From: Numida meleagris
Lineage: Eukaryota > Chordata > Aves > Galliformes > Numididae
Direction of reading: 5' to 3'
Assembly (NCBI RefSeq): GCF_002078875.1
Contig: NC_034410.1
Location: 40,227,532-40,291,531, forward strand
DNA: 64,000 nucleotides
In this document: positions 11,745-24,215 of the stretch, piece after piece
How positions within the stretch are numbered: position 1 is the first letter of the stretch
Layout of the letters: each line of letters begins with the position of its first letter
Position numbers and translations under genes: made by a program
Notes under the pieces: generated by a model
Seen by the model: only the letters and a program-made list of their open reading frames with translations
What the model was told of the DNA's origin: nothing
Databases searched by the model: none

Positions 11745-12332
11745 CAGAATCACTGCATCAATTATTAGGTTAGAAGAAATCTCTTCAGATCATCTGGTCC
11801 AACCCATCTGCTCAATCAGGGTTGACTAGAGCCGGTTGCTCACAACTGTGTTCTAATAGGATCTTAAGATCTCCAAGGATGGAGACTCCACAACATCTCT
11901 GCGCAACTTGTGCTACTGTGTTTGACCATTCTCACCAGTGTTAAGCAGAGGGAAAGGAGCACTTCCCTCCACCTGCTGGCAGCACTCTTCCTAATGCAGA
12001 CCAGGAGACTGTTGGCTGTTTTTGCCATAAGGGTACATTATCAGTGTATCGTCGACAGTTGTCTACCAGGAATCCTGGGACTGTTCTATTGCAGAGGCTT
12101 ACCCACAGATAGCTCCAGATATATGATTTTGCACTTCCCTGTGTTGAACTTGAAGAGATTCCTTTCTATGCTGCCTGTGATGGTCTGCTTCAACAGCAGC
12201 ACGACCCTCTGGTTTATCAGTCATCCCTTCCAGTTTTGTATCATCTCTAAACTTGCTGAAGGTGCACTCTGCCTCCATCATCCAGGTCATTAACGAAGAT
12301 GTGGAATGAAAAGCAGTAACTGGACCCAAGTA
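11745..12332 (-). mobile_element. Old CR1 LINE fragment, reverse orientation
   Basis: Read on the plus strand this follows the reverse complement of CR1. It runs from ATCATCTGGTCCAACCCATC and GGATGGAGACTCCACAACAT through CTGTTGGCTGTTTTTGCC and CCAGTTTTGTATCATCTCTA to GGTCATTAACGAAGATGTGG. It is about 590 bases and reaches well into the reverse-transcriptase part of CR1, but is heavily diverged with many stops. It is inserted in the same orientation as OSBPL10. The short terminal repeat at its 3' end (left side, AGAATCAC) is degraded. Confidence 0.8.
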
Positions 12333-15300
12333 TTTTAAGAATTTTTATCAAGATATGGAAAAGTTTTACGTAGTACAAGAAGACCTCTGGTGAGGAGCAA
12401 GACAATGAATCTCGTAAGCTTCAAACATCTGGATAAGAAGACAATTTCATAATATTCCAATTCAAGTAGTCATTAAATCTTCCTATATTAAAAAAATTGG
12501 CAAATGATACTAACAGTCTGAAACACTTTCATACTGAGAGAAAGGTGGAATAAATTAGTTGCAAGACTTGTTCAGAACCCACATTAAACAGAATTAGCAT
12601 TCTCAGGCTAGTCAAAGATCGACATATTTTCTGTAGAGTCATATGATTACAATTAGTCCTACTACTGTGCATAGAAGTCAAAGGCTTCATTTTAATTTTC
12701 ACATTCCCTCCATAATGATATAGGCTTGCAAATATCATTTATATTTTCACTTGTGTAACTTGAGAGCTCGCAAACAGGTTTTCTGTGGGTGTAAGATTAA
12801 ATATAACTCCATGTAAGGCCAGAGAGTTTTAGCATATTTACACTAACATGACAAACTGACTCCATACAATTTTCACCACACCGAATTCCCAAATTAGAAT
12901 TCTCTTTGTACAGTAGATACATTAACAACACCCCAAAAGTGGGTGTTCTTATATAATTAGGGGTTGGCTTCTTTCAGGATTTGTCACTATATTAGAACTG
13001 ACAAAACTGCACAAACCTGCATGTGTCACTTGTCCTTTTCCAGTGGGTACACTTTTGGAATATTTAATTGCATTTACTACCAGCGGTGGCACGCACCTGC
13101 CAGAAAAACATGTGAGCTCATTGCACCCCATCCACTATTGGAGGTGATCTCAATTTCAGACAAAGCTTTTACCAGTAAGTTGTTTTTATTAAACTATTTT
13201 ATACGCAGACTAGTTTATGTGCATGCTATGAAAGGAGCAATTCCCATACAAAATGCTGAACGGAACAGAAATTAAATAAGATTACAGTTCAGACATTAAC
13301 CTAAATCTAGAAAGAAAACACTCACACACATTTACTTTAAACCCATGATAAAGACAGAAATCACCATCATCAATGCACTTCTCTAGCTTACAGATGTGTT
13401 TCCATTTACAGATTAACACTTTTTACCTTTTTTTTTTTTTTTAAATATATCCAGGAAGACGCTAATCTCTCTTTAAACAAGCTTTTCTCCTCCTCAAGAA
13501 CACTTCAAATAAAGCAAAAGAGAAAACACTTTCCTCAGCATTTATCACCACACTATTAAACAAGGTAAGCAGGCTGTGGAGGAGGAGAAAGAAGGGCGCT
13601 GGAAAAGCAATGTTAGAATGAACACTGTTTATTCACTGCTTGAGCCTTGGCCTCCATCTTACTGAAGCCTTAAGTTTTGCTCCTGGTAATGCCTTCAACT
13701 GATTGTGGCAAAGAAAGAGTAGATGAAGGATGAAACTTCAAATGCACCAACAACTCATATTCTGATGGCAAGTCGGGTACCTGGATACCAAAGTTCCAGT
13801 GACTTTCAAAGAGATTTAAGGGTCCACAGCTGTCAAGTATTTTACTTATTTACATATTTTAAATGCAGCTTAACAAGCCTACATAAAAAGCAGAGCTTAA
13901 ATGGAGAAGTTAGAAAGCAAAACTTCTTATAGCTCATACATCTCAATTTTGTCCTTAAAAAGGTCCCTTAAAAGCATCAAAAGTAGGTGGCATAGCTGAT
14001 TTTCTTCATTTCATAAAGCTTATTTCATAAAGCTGTTTTCTCTGCTACCTTTGTTACCACCTTTTAATTGCTAGGAAACATTTTCCATAGTATTAATACG
14101 CAAAATGTCTGCCACCTCAATAAGAGGAAAAAAACCACACATTTTTCTAGCATTCAACTGCTAGAGCTCAGATTTAATACTGAAGAAATATAACTTCTTA
14201 AATATCAATGCAAATACCAGAGGATGACAATCAAATAAAAAAGATTTTAGAACTAAGAAGTGTGCACAGCATAACTTAACAGTATAGCAAGCAAAAATGT
14301 CTTTCTTTTTGCTTTGATACAGTTATCTACATACAGACCCAATCAGCAAGACTGTTTCTCCTTCTTCCAAACTGCATGAAGGAACAAGCAGAAAATAAGC
14401 GGGTTTTCTACTTACCTTAAAATACGGGTACCAAGAAAAATATCTAGATTGGTAAGTAACTGCTGCATCTGGGTTTGGGATACATTGCTCATCACTGACA
14501 GTTAAACACGGAATATTTGATAGGAAAAAGCTTGCATCAGGAAAAGAAGCCTACAAAGTGCCTAGAAATTAATTTATTTCCAAAGCTGTTGTTTCAGTTT
14601 GGTAATTCATATCTCCAGAGAAAATAAAATTCTTCAAAGCAGAATTAGCCATGATAAAACACCTAAATTTCTTGTAAGGATAATTTATATGTATTTTGCA
14701 GGTTATTGTGTTTTGTTTTTCATTAGAATACACTACACGCTTGGATGTCTAGAAAATTTATCCAGCTACGGACAAATGCAAGGATCAGAGACCGGCTAGA
14801 TGAACCATCTCTCCATTACACAAGATTTTAGATACAACATGTAATAGCAATCATTTATGGAACTAAGAAATATCTTGCTCATTTTAGGAGATGCTTCACT
14901 ATGAAGGAAGTATGCAAAGTCCATTTTGCAGGGATGATCTTGATGCTAACACCTGTAAATGTAGACAAGCTGACATACGGATGGTGCAAAGAAAATAATT
15001 ACAAAACTTGCTCCTTCAGTTACAAATAGGTCCCAGCAAAAGCAATCTGACAAGCATCTCGAGGCAAGAATGTAATCTGGATATTCACTATTTTGAGAGT
15101 TCCACTAACAAGTTTTGTTTCCCCCAGCATGTATCTCCAGGAACAGAGGTCTTTTTATGCATAAATAACAAGCTCAGAAAGCTTCCCTTTCCTACACTGC
15201 AGAAGTATTTCAACTTTTATTTGTGACCATATTTGGCACTGAATATAACAACATAGTAGTGAAGAGGACCAGACAGCATAAGAGATTTAAGAATGAAAAG

Positions 15301-16917
15301 CTCTGATGTGTCATAAGAACAAAATTCATGAAACATGAAACATGGGGCATCTTTGTAAGCCTTCAGACAAAAATACTGGAAACAAACTATGGAAATGATT
15401 ATCTTTTAAGATTAAAGTAGTAGTCAGTGAATCAACCCCCTTTTAAATGCAGAGATCCTCACTTGGATTACTTATAGCATTGTAACCATGTTAAGTAACA
15501 AATCAGGTTTCACAACCTTTTTCCCCCCATATGAACATATTTTCTTCATAAGAAAATTCCTCTTCGGTTATCTTGATTTTCATAAACTCAAAGTAGTCAG
15601 TACAGAAAATCAGCTGAAAAGCAGCTCATTCCTAAACATAGGCTCCAAAGAAAAAGATAAGTATCAGCACCAGTCCACACATCTTGTGAATATCTATCAT
15701 GAAGTGAGCGCAACTGAATTATAACACTGTTTAATGTGCATCCTAAAACACAGAGGACTTTGCAATATTGCATAAATTCAGTATGAACAGGGAATAAATA
15801 TTTTTCATCACTGTTATCAGAAAGGGCAAAAAGGAACAGCAACTTGAAGAGCATACAAAAAAGAAAATGCTCAAAGAGAAAAGCCCCATAGACTTGTCCT
15901 AAATTGAGGCAAAAAAACACCACTCTTGAAGGCTAATATAAATCACAATAGCGAATTTTATACTAATTCAAAAATACATGAAAAACAATACAGTATCACA
16001 TCATCTAATGCCATACAGATACTAGTGAAAAAAACTACCTGTAAGATAATCAGTTTTGTTTTGAAAATGAAATTTTTAGAAGCAAGATGGCTTTAAATAC
16101 AGTGTCTGACAACTCAAAATAAGTTATTTACCATTTACAAGCTTGTACACTGCAATGTTTGGAAGTCTGTAAAGACTCCCGGCAGCAGCCAGGCAAAACT
16201 CCAGAGACTGTGAAAGGTCTGAAAGTCATGTGTCTGTGACTCTTCATGAGCTAAAGACAAAAGGCTGCATGGAGCTGCAGGCTGGTAAGGGAAACAAACA
16301 TGGATGAAAGCACAGCAGAAAGTTTTACCCTCTCGATTTCCTCCTGTGTTAAAAGGTATTCTCTTTAGACTGAGATCCGTGGGTAGAAAGTTGATGAACA
16401 TGGAGCAATTTGTCTCTTACTCCCACAAAGAAGGGAAAGACAAACACTTTTTGGTAAGGGACTTAGCAGGCAGTGTTAGTCACCCACCATCCCATACAGC
16501 ACCCTGGTAAGGAAACCCATCGTACTCAAATGAACTTTTACTCATATTGATAGAATCCCAACTCCAATGTTCAACTTCGACCAGTGAAATATTACAGAAG
16601 AAAATTTACTCATTCAGTCTCCAGGGCAAGCAGTCACAAGTCATCAGAATGCAGGTCCCATACTTGATAGCTGGAAATCACTGTCATTATAGCTAATGGC
16701 ATATAAGCAATATCTTCAAAAAAAAAAGCCAAAGGAAGATTTATACATTTTTTCTGGTATGTTTGCACAAGACATCTATTTATAAACTTAGAAAATGAAG
16801 GGAGGTCCAAAGACAGCAGGAATGTTCTCAGAGGTCTACAGCAACAGGGTAAGAGGCAACAGACAAGCTGATGCATGGGAAATTGCATTTGCATACTGAA
16901 AAGAAAAAATTACCATG

Positions 16918-17100
16918 AGAATGGTCAAATGCTGAAACAGACTGTGCAGAGAGGTCATGAGACCTCTACCACTGAAGAGTTTCAAAACTTGGCTGGGTAT
17001 GACCCTGAGCTACCTGATCAGATTTGCTCAGCACCAAGCAGTGGCCTGAGCTGCATGATCACTGGGGGTCCCTTCCCACCTGAAGTACTCTCTGCAAAAT
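16918..17100 (+). mobile_element. Ancient CR1-like fragment
   Basis: AGAGTTTCAAAACTTGGCTG, GGGTATGACCCTGAGCTACC and ACTGGGGGTCCCTTCCCACC follow the order of the CR1 3' region (terminal hairpin area ending in 'gtcccttccaacc') at low identity. The terminal ATTCTATG repeat is missing. An older CR1 subfamily copy is the likeliest reading. Confidence 0.5.
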
Positions 17101-19854
17101 CTGTGTGGTCTCTTCCAGCCTGCACTGTAAGGTAAAAGAGTCCTGACTCTTTCACCTTCTCCTTCCAACTCCTAAGCTGAGGTAAAGTTCTAGTCTTAAG
17201 CACTTTCGTCCCACCTGTTTCCACATGGAGGGCTTTTCAAATAAAGAACCACTAAAATTCATCATCACAGGTGGAAAGCCCTCTTTCTAGCAAGACCAGA
17301 TGGAACAGCTGAGGTCAGTTTGGATGACACTTCACTTAGCAAGATACAGCATATCCAACCTGAGACAAACACATACTGTAAAAAAGTTCAAACCACCCCA
17401 CTGAAGTCTAGGTAAGCTACTGATAGCCTTAATGAGAGGGGTAAGCTTACTAATGGACAGTGGGGCCAAACCTGCATACTAGAAAAGCAAAAAGGACAGC
17501 AGAAAGTGAATCAGTTAGCACACAACAAATCAGCACACAATCCCGAAATAAAATTGATACTGGCTTTGAAACTAGTTTTGCAAGGGGGCACAGGTTTTAT
17601 AATGAACAGAATAAGCAATCGGTCTACTTTAACTTAATTTTTTTTAAGTCTTACCGCAAGTGAATCTGATTTTATACTAATGAATTTTCATTGAAATTCA
17701 CTATTAATTATGAAATGCCAAATAATCAGAACCTCATGTTTATTCAAATTAAATATAAATTTTGTATTAAAGCTTCTTTTCTTATTTTAAGTGGAATATT
17801 TCTCTTGAGTATATTTCACAGATATTAGATGATACGTAGCTGGTGCCTTCAGCTGACAAAATGCAATGGCTTTGGCTGGAGATCAATTTGCATCTGTTAT
17901 TTACATAAACAGATTTACTAGATTCTTTGCTGACACAGTAATTATTTCAGAAGGTTATCAAGAAAATAGAACCACGATTAGTTAGACTATCTTAGTCATT
18001 TTCTGTCAGTGCTGCTGTAGCAGGCTTATGTCATATAATTCTTCTTTTAGTACAGTTGTATATTTAATCCCTACATACGCCTTCCCTGGAAGTTTTCAAT
18101 CGATTATCGCAGAGTTCATTTTTTAGATGGCCTGATAGAGAATAGATTAACTGGTACCATCTTTGCCTAGAGGTTAAATTTATCTACCCAAGTCATTACA
18201 GTCCATTTACTGTGCTCTTCAGCCCAAAAGTACTTAATCACACAGAAAGCAAAATGCAGGGCACATTCAGCAATTCTGTAATGTCAGTGCTAAATAGTGA
18301 AAAGGGACTCTGTAATACCACTAATATTACTTTCCCACACTGATCTGTTTTCTTTCCATTACTGCACTTGCAGACAGCGCTGCCTGTTCATTGCTAAGTT
18401 GATCTCCCAGCATTGATTATAAACACTTATGTCAAGTACAAAAAGGAAATAGGAAACACTAGGAAAAATTGATACCAGGAAATAATTCAGAGTCTTGGGC
18501 AAGACTGCCTCAAGACAGACATACACGGAAAAAGTAATATCAAATGAGAAATTATTTCCTTTGTCTAGTTTAGCTTCTAAAATGACAGAAACTCTTAAAG
18601 TTATTTCTTACCATCTCTAACTCATCCTGTAATGGCTCTAAAAGCTAAAGGACTCTACAGAGGATTAAGTATCATCATATTAGGATCCATATTAAAGATA
18701 AGAAGCAACTTCAGCCTAAAAGGCGATCTCCTGAACTGACTGGACAAAATCACAGTCTTTTAGAACTAAGAAGAAAACAACTCCGTGCCTCCTACAAATA
18801 CTGCATTTCCTTCTAGCATCTAAAAACACCATGGCTCAGATCATACAGGGACAGAAATATCCTTAATGGTCAGGACTTGACTATACTTGCAATCACTATC
18901 ACAATTAAAACCTGGTTTAACAGTTAGATAATCAGAGCTAAGCCTCAATCCTACAGAGCTGAAACTTCAATCCTATTAAAAAGATACATTGGTATGGAAC
19001 ACGTGCAGTTTCTCACACACGTAAGCAAGGGAAAGTTAGGGACAGGAAAGCAGAGACAGCACAGATGCCAGATTCCCTGGACAGTAAGAATCAGCTGGCA
19101 TGGCAAGTTAAGGCATAAAAAAAAAATCACAGGAAGGGAGCTAAATTGCAGATGTAGATACAGCGTATTACAACATAATAGTTCTCAATCAAACTGTTAG
19201 ATCAAATGAAAATTAGTACTTCCCTCTACAGGTCTCCCCTAAGAACTGCCATTTGTACTTGGTTACCAGGGTCACATTTTGGCCTGCGGTCACATTCTCA
19301 GTACTCAAAAGGGGACTTCCGACACCCAAAATTACAATTAATGGAACTGGAAGAGCAGCACACACATAGAAGGGATTCACAGCTTTATTCTACTTAGGCA
19401 CAAACTTTAAAACAATGAAATTTATTGTGAGACTAAATAATTTCAGAACTTCAAGAAAGGAATTTCCAAGTTGTAAACAATTATGTGAAGGAAGCAGGTC
19501 ACTGTTTGTTGCAAACTTTTCACAGATCGAGTTCACATCACAGCTCGGAAGGGTGTACAAAGGCATATTTGTCCTCTTCTGCTTTAAGGAAAAAACTCTG
19601 TAAAATATCTTATAACTTATACCAAAAACTCCAAGTAAGTTCATTAGCGGTTGCACAAAAGCATTCTAAGTCATCTCACATCAGAAGTAGAATAGCTCTG
19701 TTCAGATCAGCCCTTAGCCCTGATGAAAACAATATGAAAATGCTACCTGGCATTTCACTGCCAGTGGTTACTTCTTCCAGTTGATATGACAGGCTTTAAC
19801 CTAATGCTGTCCTATATCACAACCCTAAAATGAAATTTTCATCTAGGAAGAAAA

Positions 19855-19880
19855 ACAGCAATAACAACAGCAACAACAAA
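19855..19880. repeat. Imperfect CAA/CAG trinucleotide tract
   Basis: A short run of AAC/AGC-type triplets with interruptions lies in intron. Confidence 0.7.
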
Positions 19881-22800
19881 GGAGATGATAAAATAAGCAC
19901 GTAAATACACATGGAAATCATTTCTGCTACAAGGCCTTCTCCTTTCTGAGCTACTTTAAGATGTATCTCAAATGATATCCCCCTGCACTTGGAAACAAGA
20001 AACATTTTAAAATAACAAAAGCAACTAAACAGCAACAGATCGTTTAAAAATAAGACTCTCTAGCTGCTACACTGTTTCACCAGGGAAGAAATTGCTACCA
20101 GAAACCCTAATGGGGCATCAAAGCAAAAAGAAACGTTTTTCCCTTCAGTTATATGAGGCATCAAAACTCAGTTCCACAACTTACTATACTCCTCAAGAAC
20201 AGTTAGGTATTAAAATCACATCAGATGAGTCTTGTCCATGCTTTCTTTGTAAACATTAAAAAAAGAGAAAACGTCACACATTTGTTAATGACATTTCTTA
20301 ATGCACTGCTACGAAGAGTCCACCCGCTATGCTGAGAATTAACATAACTATCACTAAATGCATTTAGCAACTTGGCCATGTAGCCAGGAAACCGCTGCCA
20401 GTTTGCAGCCTTCTATACTGGGAACAATCCCTTAGCAATCTCCATCCAACAAAACAAACATCTCTCTTTTCTTCTTAAAATCACTGTTGATTCACATACC
20501 TAAAATGATCTTTTCTTTATAAATAACATAAGCAGCTAAGTCAGTTGTTCCTCAAGGGCAGCAATTTAATGGCATTTTCTATTTCAGACTACAGGTCAAT
20601 TCACAATTTGTTTAGCTGGTACATCTAGTATATTATGCTGAATGTCGGCCAAAAAGCTCTCTCCCATTTCTTTGGGGGTATAGCTTCTGACTAAGAGACA
20701 GAGGAGATACTATTAAAAAAATACAGAATTCTTTCATTAAAATCTAGGCATGGTCAAAGAATAAACCAGAAATAACTTGATAGCACTGAATGAGGAAATA
20801 GTACTATCTTCTCATAACTTCTTTAAAATTAAGGATCACTTCTGGCACTTCCGAAAGCTAGCCCAACTTACACTCTACCAACTCGTTCAGAGATGAAATT
20901 CAGCCAGGGCTCAATTTGTTGCTTTTTTCTTGGTGTGAGGGTTTTTGTTTTTTTTTTTTTGTTTTTGATTTAATTTTTGAAGAAAATCATTAAGATAAAT
21001 GAATATCATTTGAATGACACTTGTGGATTCCTCCTTTTTTTTCCTCCCACACCTAAAAGGAACTACCAGACAGACAACGAGAAGTCAGTCTTTCACATCA
21101 CAGGTTTCTTAACAATGACACCTAGATGGACTATCTCATTCTCCACTGATGCCACCACAGTTACTAACAAGGAACTAACATCTGCACTAGGAAATAAGTG
21201 GAGTGTGATGACTTGCAGTTGCTTTTATATATAATTTCACATACAAAGTAATTAGCTGAGTCACTGCTTCTTATACCTATGAAAGTGAACTGGCTATTCA
21301 GTGCCACTCACTCTTGCCTCAGACACACAAAGGCCAGAGTATATTTGAAAATGAGTATAAAGTAGAACACCTTTGATAGTTTGGGAAAAAAATAAATTTT
21401 AAAAAAAAATCAGACATCTTCTGGGTAACCGTTGGATAGCATCCCTAGCGGGCTAACAGTTAAGCTACTTAAACTATTTTGCTTTTCTACAAAGCCCTCC
21501 TTTCTGTAGTCACAGCAACAGGAAGCTTTGCTTCCTATTTGACACTTTGCTCAGCTAACACAACTGGGCAGAAAATTTGCAGCTCTCTATGACAGCATCT
21601 GTTCCAGAAAAGAATCTGACCACAGCAATCAAGAGTGGTGTAACCTCTACAACAGGGCATGACAGCTTGGCAGATCTGAAGTTGAACGTGAAAACAACAA
21701 AAAATCAGGTTCTTTTCTGTGGCAAAAATGAATTTCTGCTTGAGAAATTGTACTACCCTAATGAAAATTACATGCACAAGTAAAGATGCTTCTTGTTGTT
21801 ACTGACTTCCAACTACTGCTTGTGCCAAAGCCAACACCCTGAGTTTTCTGTAACCTAAAACTCTTATTCCCTCCTTTTTTCTTTTTTAAGTCCTAGTGCC
21901 CCCCAGGGAACACAAATGCAGGCTGCTGACTTCAGAAGACAGTCCACAAAGCACCAAGTATTCTGTACTGAAACTACTGTTATGCTCCCTTGCTTATATC
22001 CATGTCTTTGGAAGGGTACTCCCTCCTCCACAAATTATGAGTTCCAATACCTCAAGCCACATGCAAAACTCAGTATCTCACATCAGCAAGAGAAAGGGAA
22101 GACTTGAGACTTTGAAAAAAATTGTAATTCAAAATAAGTAATAAATGGCTCAACTCAACCGCAAAAACGATACTCTAAAAAAATAATAATTTAAAAATAG
22201 TGAGTACAGAAAGCTCTCAAAAGAATATTCTTAAGAAAATGCTGTAAGAATTGCAGTTGGCTCATCTAAAAAAGAAATTATACAACCTCCTAATAAAAAG
22301 CATATGTAATTCATTTAAACATTGAGATTATTGGACATTGCAAATAGCAGAACTTGAAACTGCTTTCTATGGACAGAACTGGAAGAGGACTAAAGAAACA
22401 AGTGATATTTTTTTAAAAATCTATTTTGGTTTAGCCCAGGATTTTTTTAAACTATATTCAACTCAAGATACTACAAAAGAACTGGAAAAACAAACAGCTT
22501 TATTGATCTCCCCAGACATTACAAAGTTTGTTAAAGGCAATATATTTTAATTTAAGCAATTCCAATTGCCCAAGAGCATTCACTTATAGTAAAGGGTTTC
22601 TTCAGCTCTCAAAAACGTCTTTCCAGTTCTCCAGGTCTTGTGTGCTCCAGGTGCCCAACAATCTGTGAAGTCTCAGAGTGAAGTGTTTTCCTGGTGGGCA
22701 GCACTGGTATCCAAAGCAGATAGCAGAAGCTGGAGAAGTTTGACATGGTGAGAGACTTTCAGTGCACCAGATGCCTGATACGCAGCTATGAGCCTCCTCA

Positions 22801-23380
22801 AAGAGTCGATGCTTCAGAACTGCCCTTTACCAAGTAAATGCCACAAAAGCACAAATCAACAGGCTGGTGCAGATGATGTGAACAAGTTTGCCTATAATCA
22901 CTTAACATGAAAACGGGCCAGAAAGCAATATACCATTTTGAACTCAGAGAAACTGTACCCAGAGACATTCAAAAGCAATTAGCAATATAGAAAAATGGGC
23001 AGCAAGCAAATCTTGTGGTCATAACATCTCCTGTCTCAAACCAAAATAAAAACCAAACACCCTAGCTTATTCTATCATCAAAGATAGATGCATACTGACA
23101 GACCACCAATGGGTTTTACAAGTAGGAGATTGCATGCTTTCCATAGTCCACTGTCTCTCAGTATCACAGAGAACCAAAAGCACAGAGCAATACATAACCA
23201 TTCTGTTATAGTGTTCAGAGTATACTTTTGCATAAAACACCATTTTAACAACTATTTCAGACAAATACAGAACTATAAAAATAAAAAGTACAGTAAGTAA
23301 TTCATAAAAGCATCCACTACTGCACACCTTTGCATCTAATCAATGTCAAGTTTCAAATACAACAAAAATGGTCTGCTTAC

Positions 23381-23535
23381 CTCAGTACCTGGCTGTAGTG
23401 TCTGCCCATCTTGAGCTGCAGATGGAACTATGGCCCATGTAATGTTGGCACTAGCAGATGATAAGGAGCTGAGGGCACCATTTTTCAGTTGCTCTGAGGA
23501 ATGTGACTTGGGCCCAGACCATCCCAGGATACCAT
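23381..23535 (-). CDS. OSBPL10: OSBPL10 exon, inter-domain linker
   Basis: This exon is 155 bases, with acceptor CTGCTTCAG|AT and donor ACTGAG|GTAAGC. It enters one base into a codon and ends in phase 0. It encodes a linker with [18 protein letters not shown] followed by [14 protein letters not shown] and a Gln/Gly-rich end (QTLQPGTE). The SEQLKNG and [10 protein letters not shown] runs are recalled as diagnostic of ORP10. No folded domain or membrane segment is seen. The segment probably spans the distance between membrane-targeting and lipid-transfer modules. Confidence 0.93.
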
Positions 23536-24170
23536 CTGAAGCAGAAAACAGGTGTCAACTTACAAGAGGCAGGTGACTGATTTTTCCATTCCTCTCATCA
23601 TTCTCTTCATATTAATGAACCGCTACTTGTTCCCTGTCCCCATACACTGCTTTACTTCAGTAACAAGTCAGCGAAGGAAAAAGACTTTACAGTTTCATTC
23701 TTCTGCCAGATAGAATTATACATAAATTATTATACATAATTACACATAAAGATTATTCAATCTGGCACATCTTTGTAATTAAGCAAGCACTCACTATCCA
23801 ATATTTTAATAGTTAGGAAGTTATTCAACATTACTGCACCTAATGCAGCGCAGGTGCTTGTCACATCTTACAAACGTACATCAGTACCAGAAGAAAGATG
23901 ACTAACCATCTAGCTTTTGCATCAGGCCCAGGACAAGCTCAGGTAATATGCTGACCACTCCTCCATTTACTCTGCCTGAAGCCAGAGTTTTAAGCCTAAC
24001 AGCTATATTTCATTTCTGCCAGAACTCACACTAAAGCTCTTCCTAGATTAAGTGCTAAGTGCTTTCCCTGTATCAACTGTGCTATAAGAGCACAGTTTAG
24101 AGGAGTTCTCATTAGAAAGACGCACGTTAAAAATGAATCAAACAGAACTAGACATCAAGACAACCCTTAC

Positions 24171-24215
24171 TTCTGGAGGCACCTAATTTCCAGGACAGGC
24201 CAGCATTGAGGGATG
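24171..24215 (-). CDS. OSBPL10: Candidate 45-base cassette exon of OSBPL10
   Basis: On the coding strand a strong pyrimidine tract and acceptor (TTTTTTCTGTCTTAG|CATCC) is followed 45 bases later by a good donor (CCAGAA|GTAAGG). A branch-point-like CTGAT lies about 10 bases before the tract. The preceding exon (32747-32537) ends with one base of a codon and the following exon (23535-23381) needs exactly that phase. The 45 bases keep the frame and contain no stop, adding ASLNAGLSWKLGASR and changing the junction Asp to Asn. The KLGAS-N-(G)ILGW junction reads like the corresponding mammalian linker as I recall it, which I could not verify. It is an inferred exon; I have no transcript evidence. 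Confidence 0.55.

Larger units (their letters stand above)
7933..23380 (-). other. OSBPL10 intron, 15.4 kb
   Basis: The intron lies between the linker exon (23535-23381) and the acidic-linker exon (7932-7786). It contains the putative internal promoter with alternative first exon (9480-9960), an old CR1 in reverse orientation (11745-12332) and an old CR1-like piece (about 16918-17100). It also holds T or A runs (9741-9759, 11391-11406, 13428-13442, 20949-20960), an imperfect CAA/CAG tract (19855-19880) and several weak exon-like segments discussed separately. The rest shows nothing recognisable. Confidence 0.85.

Noticed and set aside
12099..12329. Open frame of 76 codons on the minus strand
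   Set aside because: It lies inside the old CR1 copy and is not an independent gene.
14413..14490. Perfect donor (TTTTAAG|GTAAGT) after an ATG-led open frame beginning MSNVSQTQMQQLL
   Set aside because: The frame ends in phase 2, while every downstream exon here (7932, 1491) needs phase 0. The other frame meets stops after any nearby acceptor. At best it is a non-coding exon.
15597..15923. Open frame of 108 codons, Phe/Leu-rich, on the minus strand
   Set aside because: The composition follows from T-rich intron DNA; no splice sites of suitable phase or recognisable motif.
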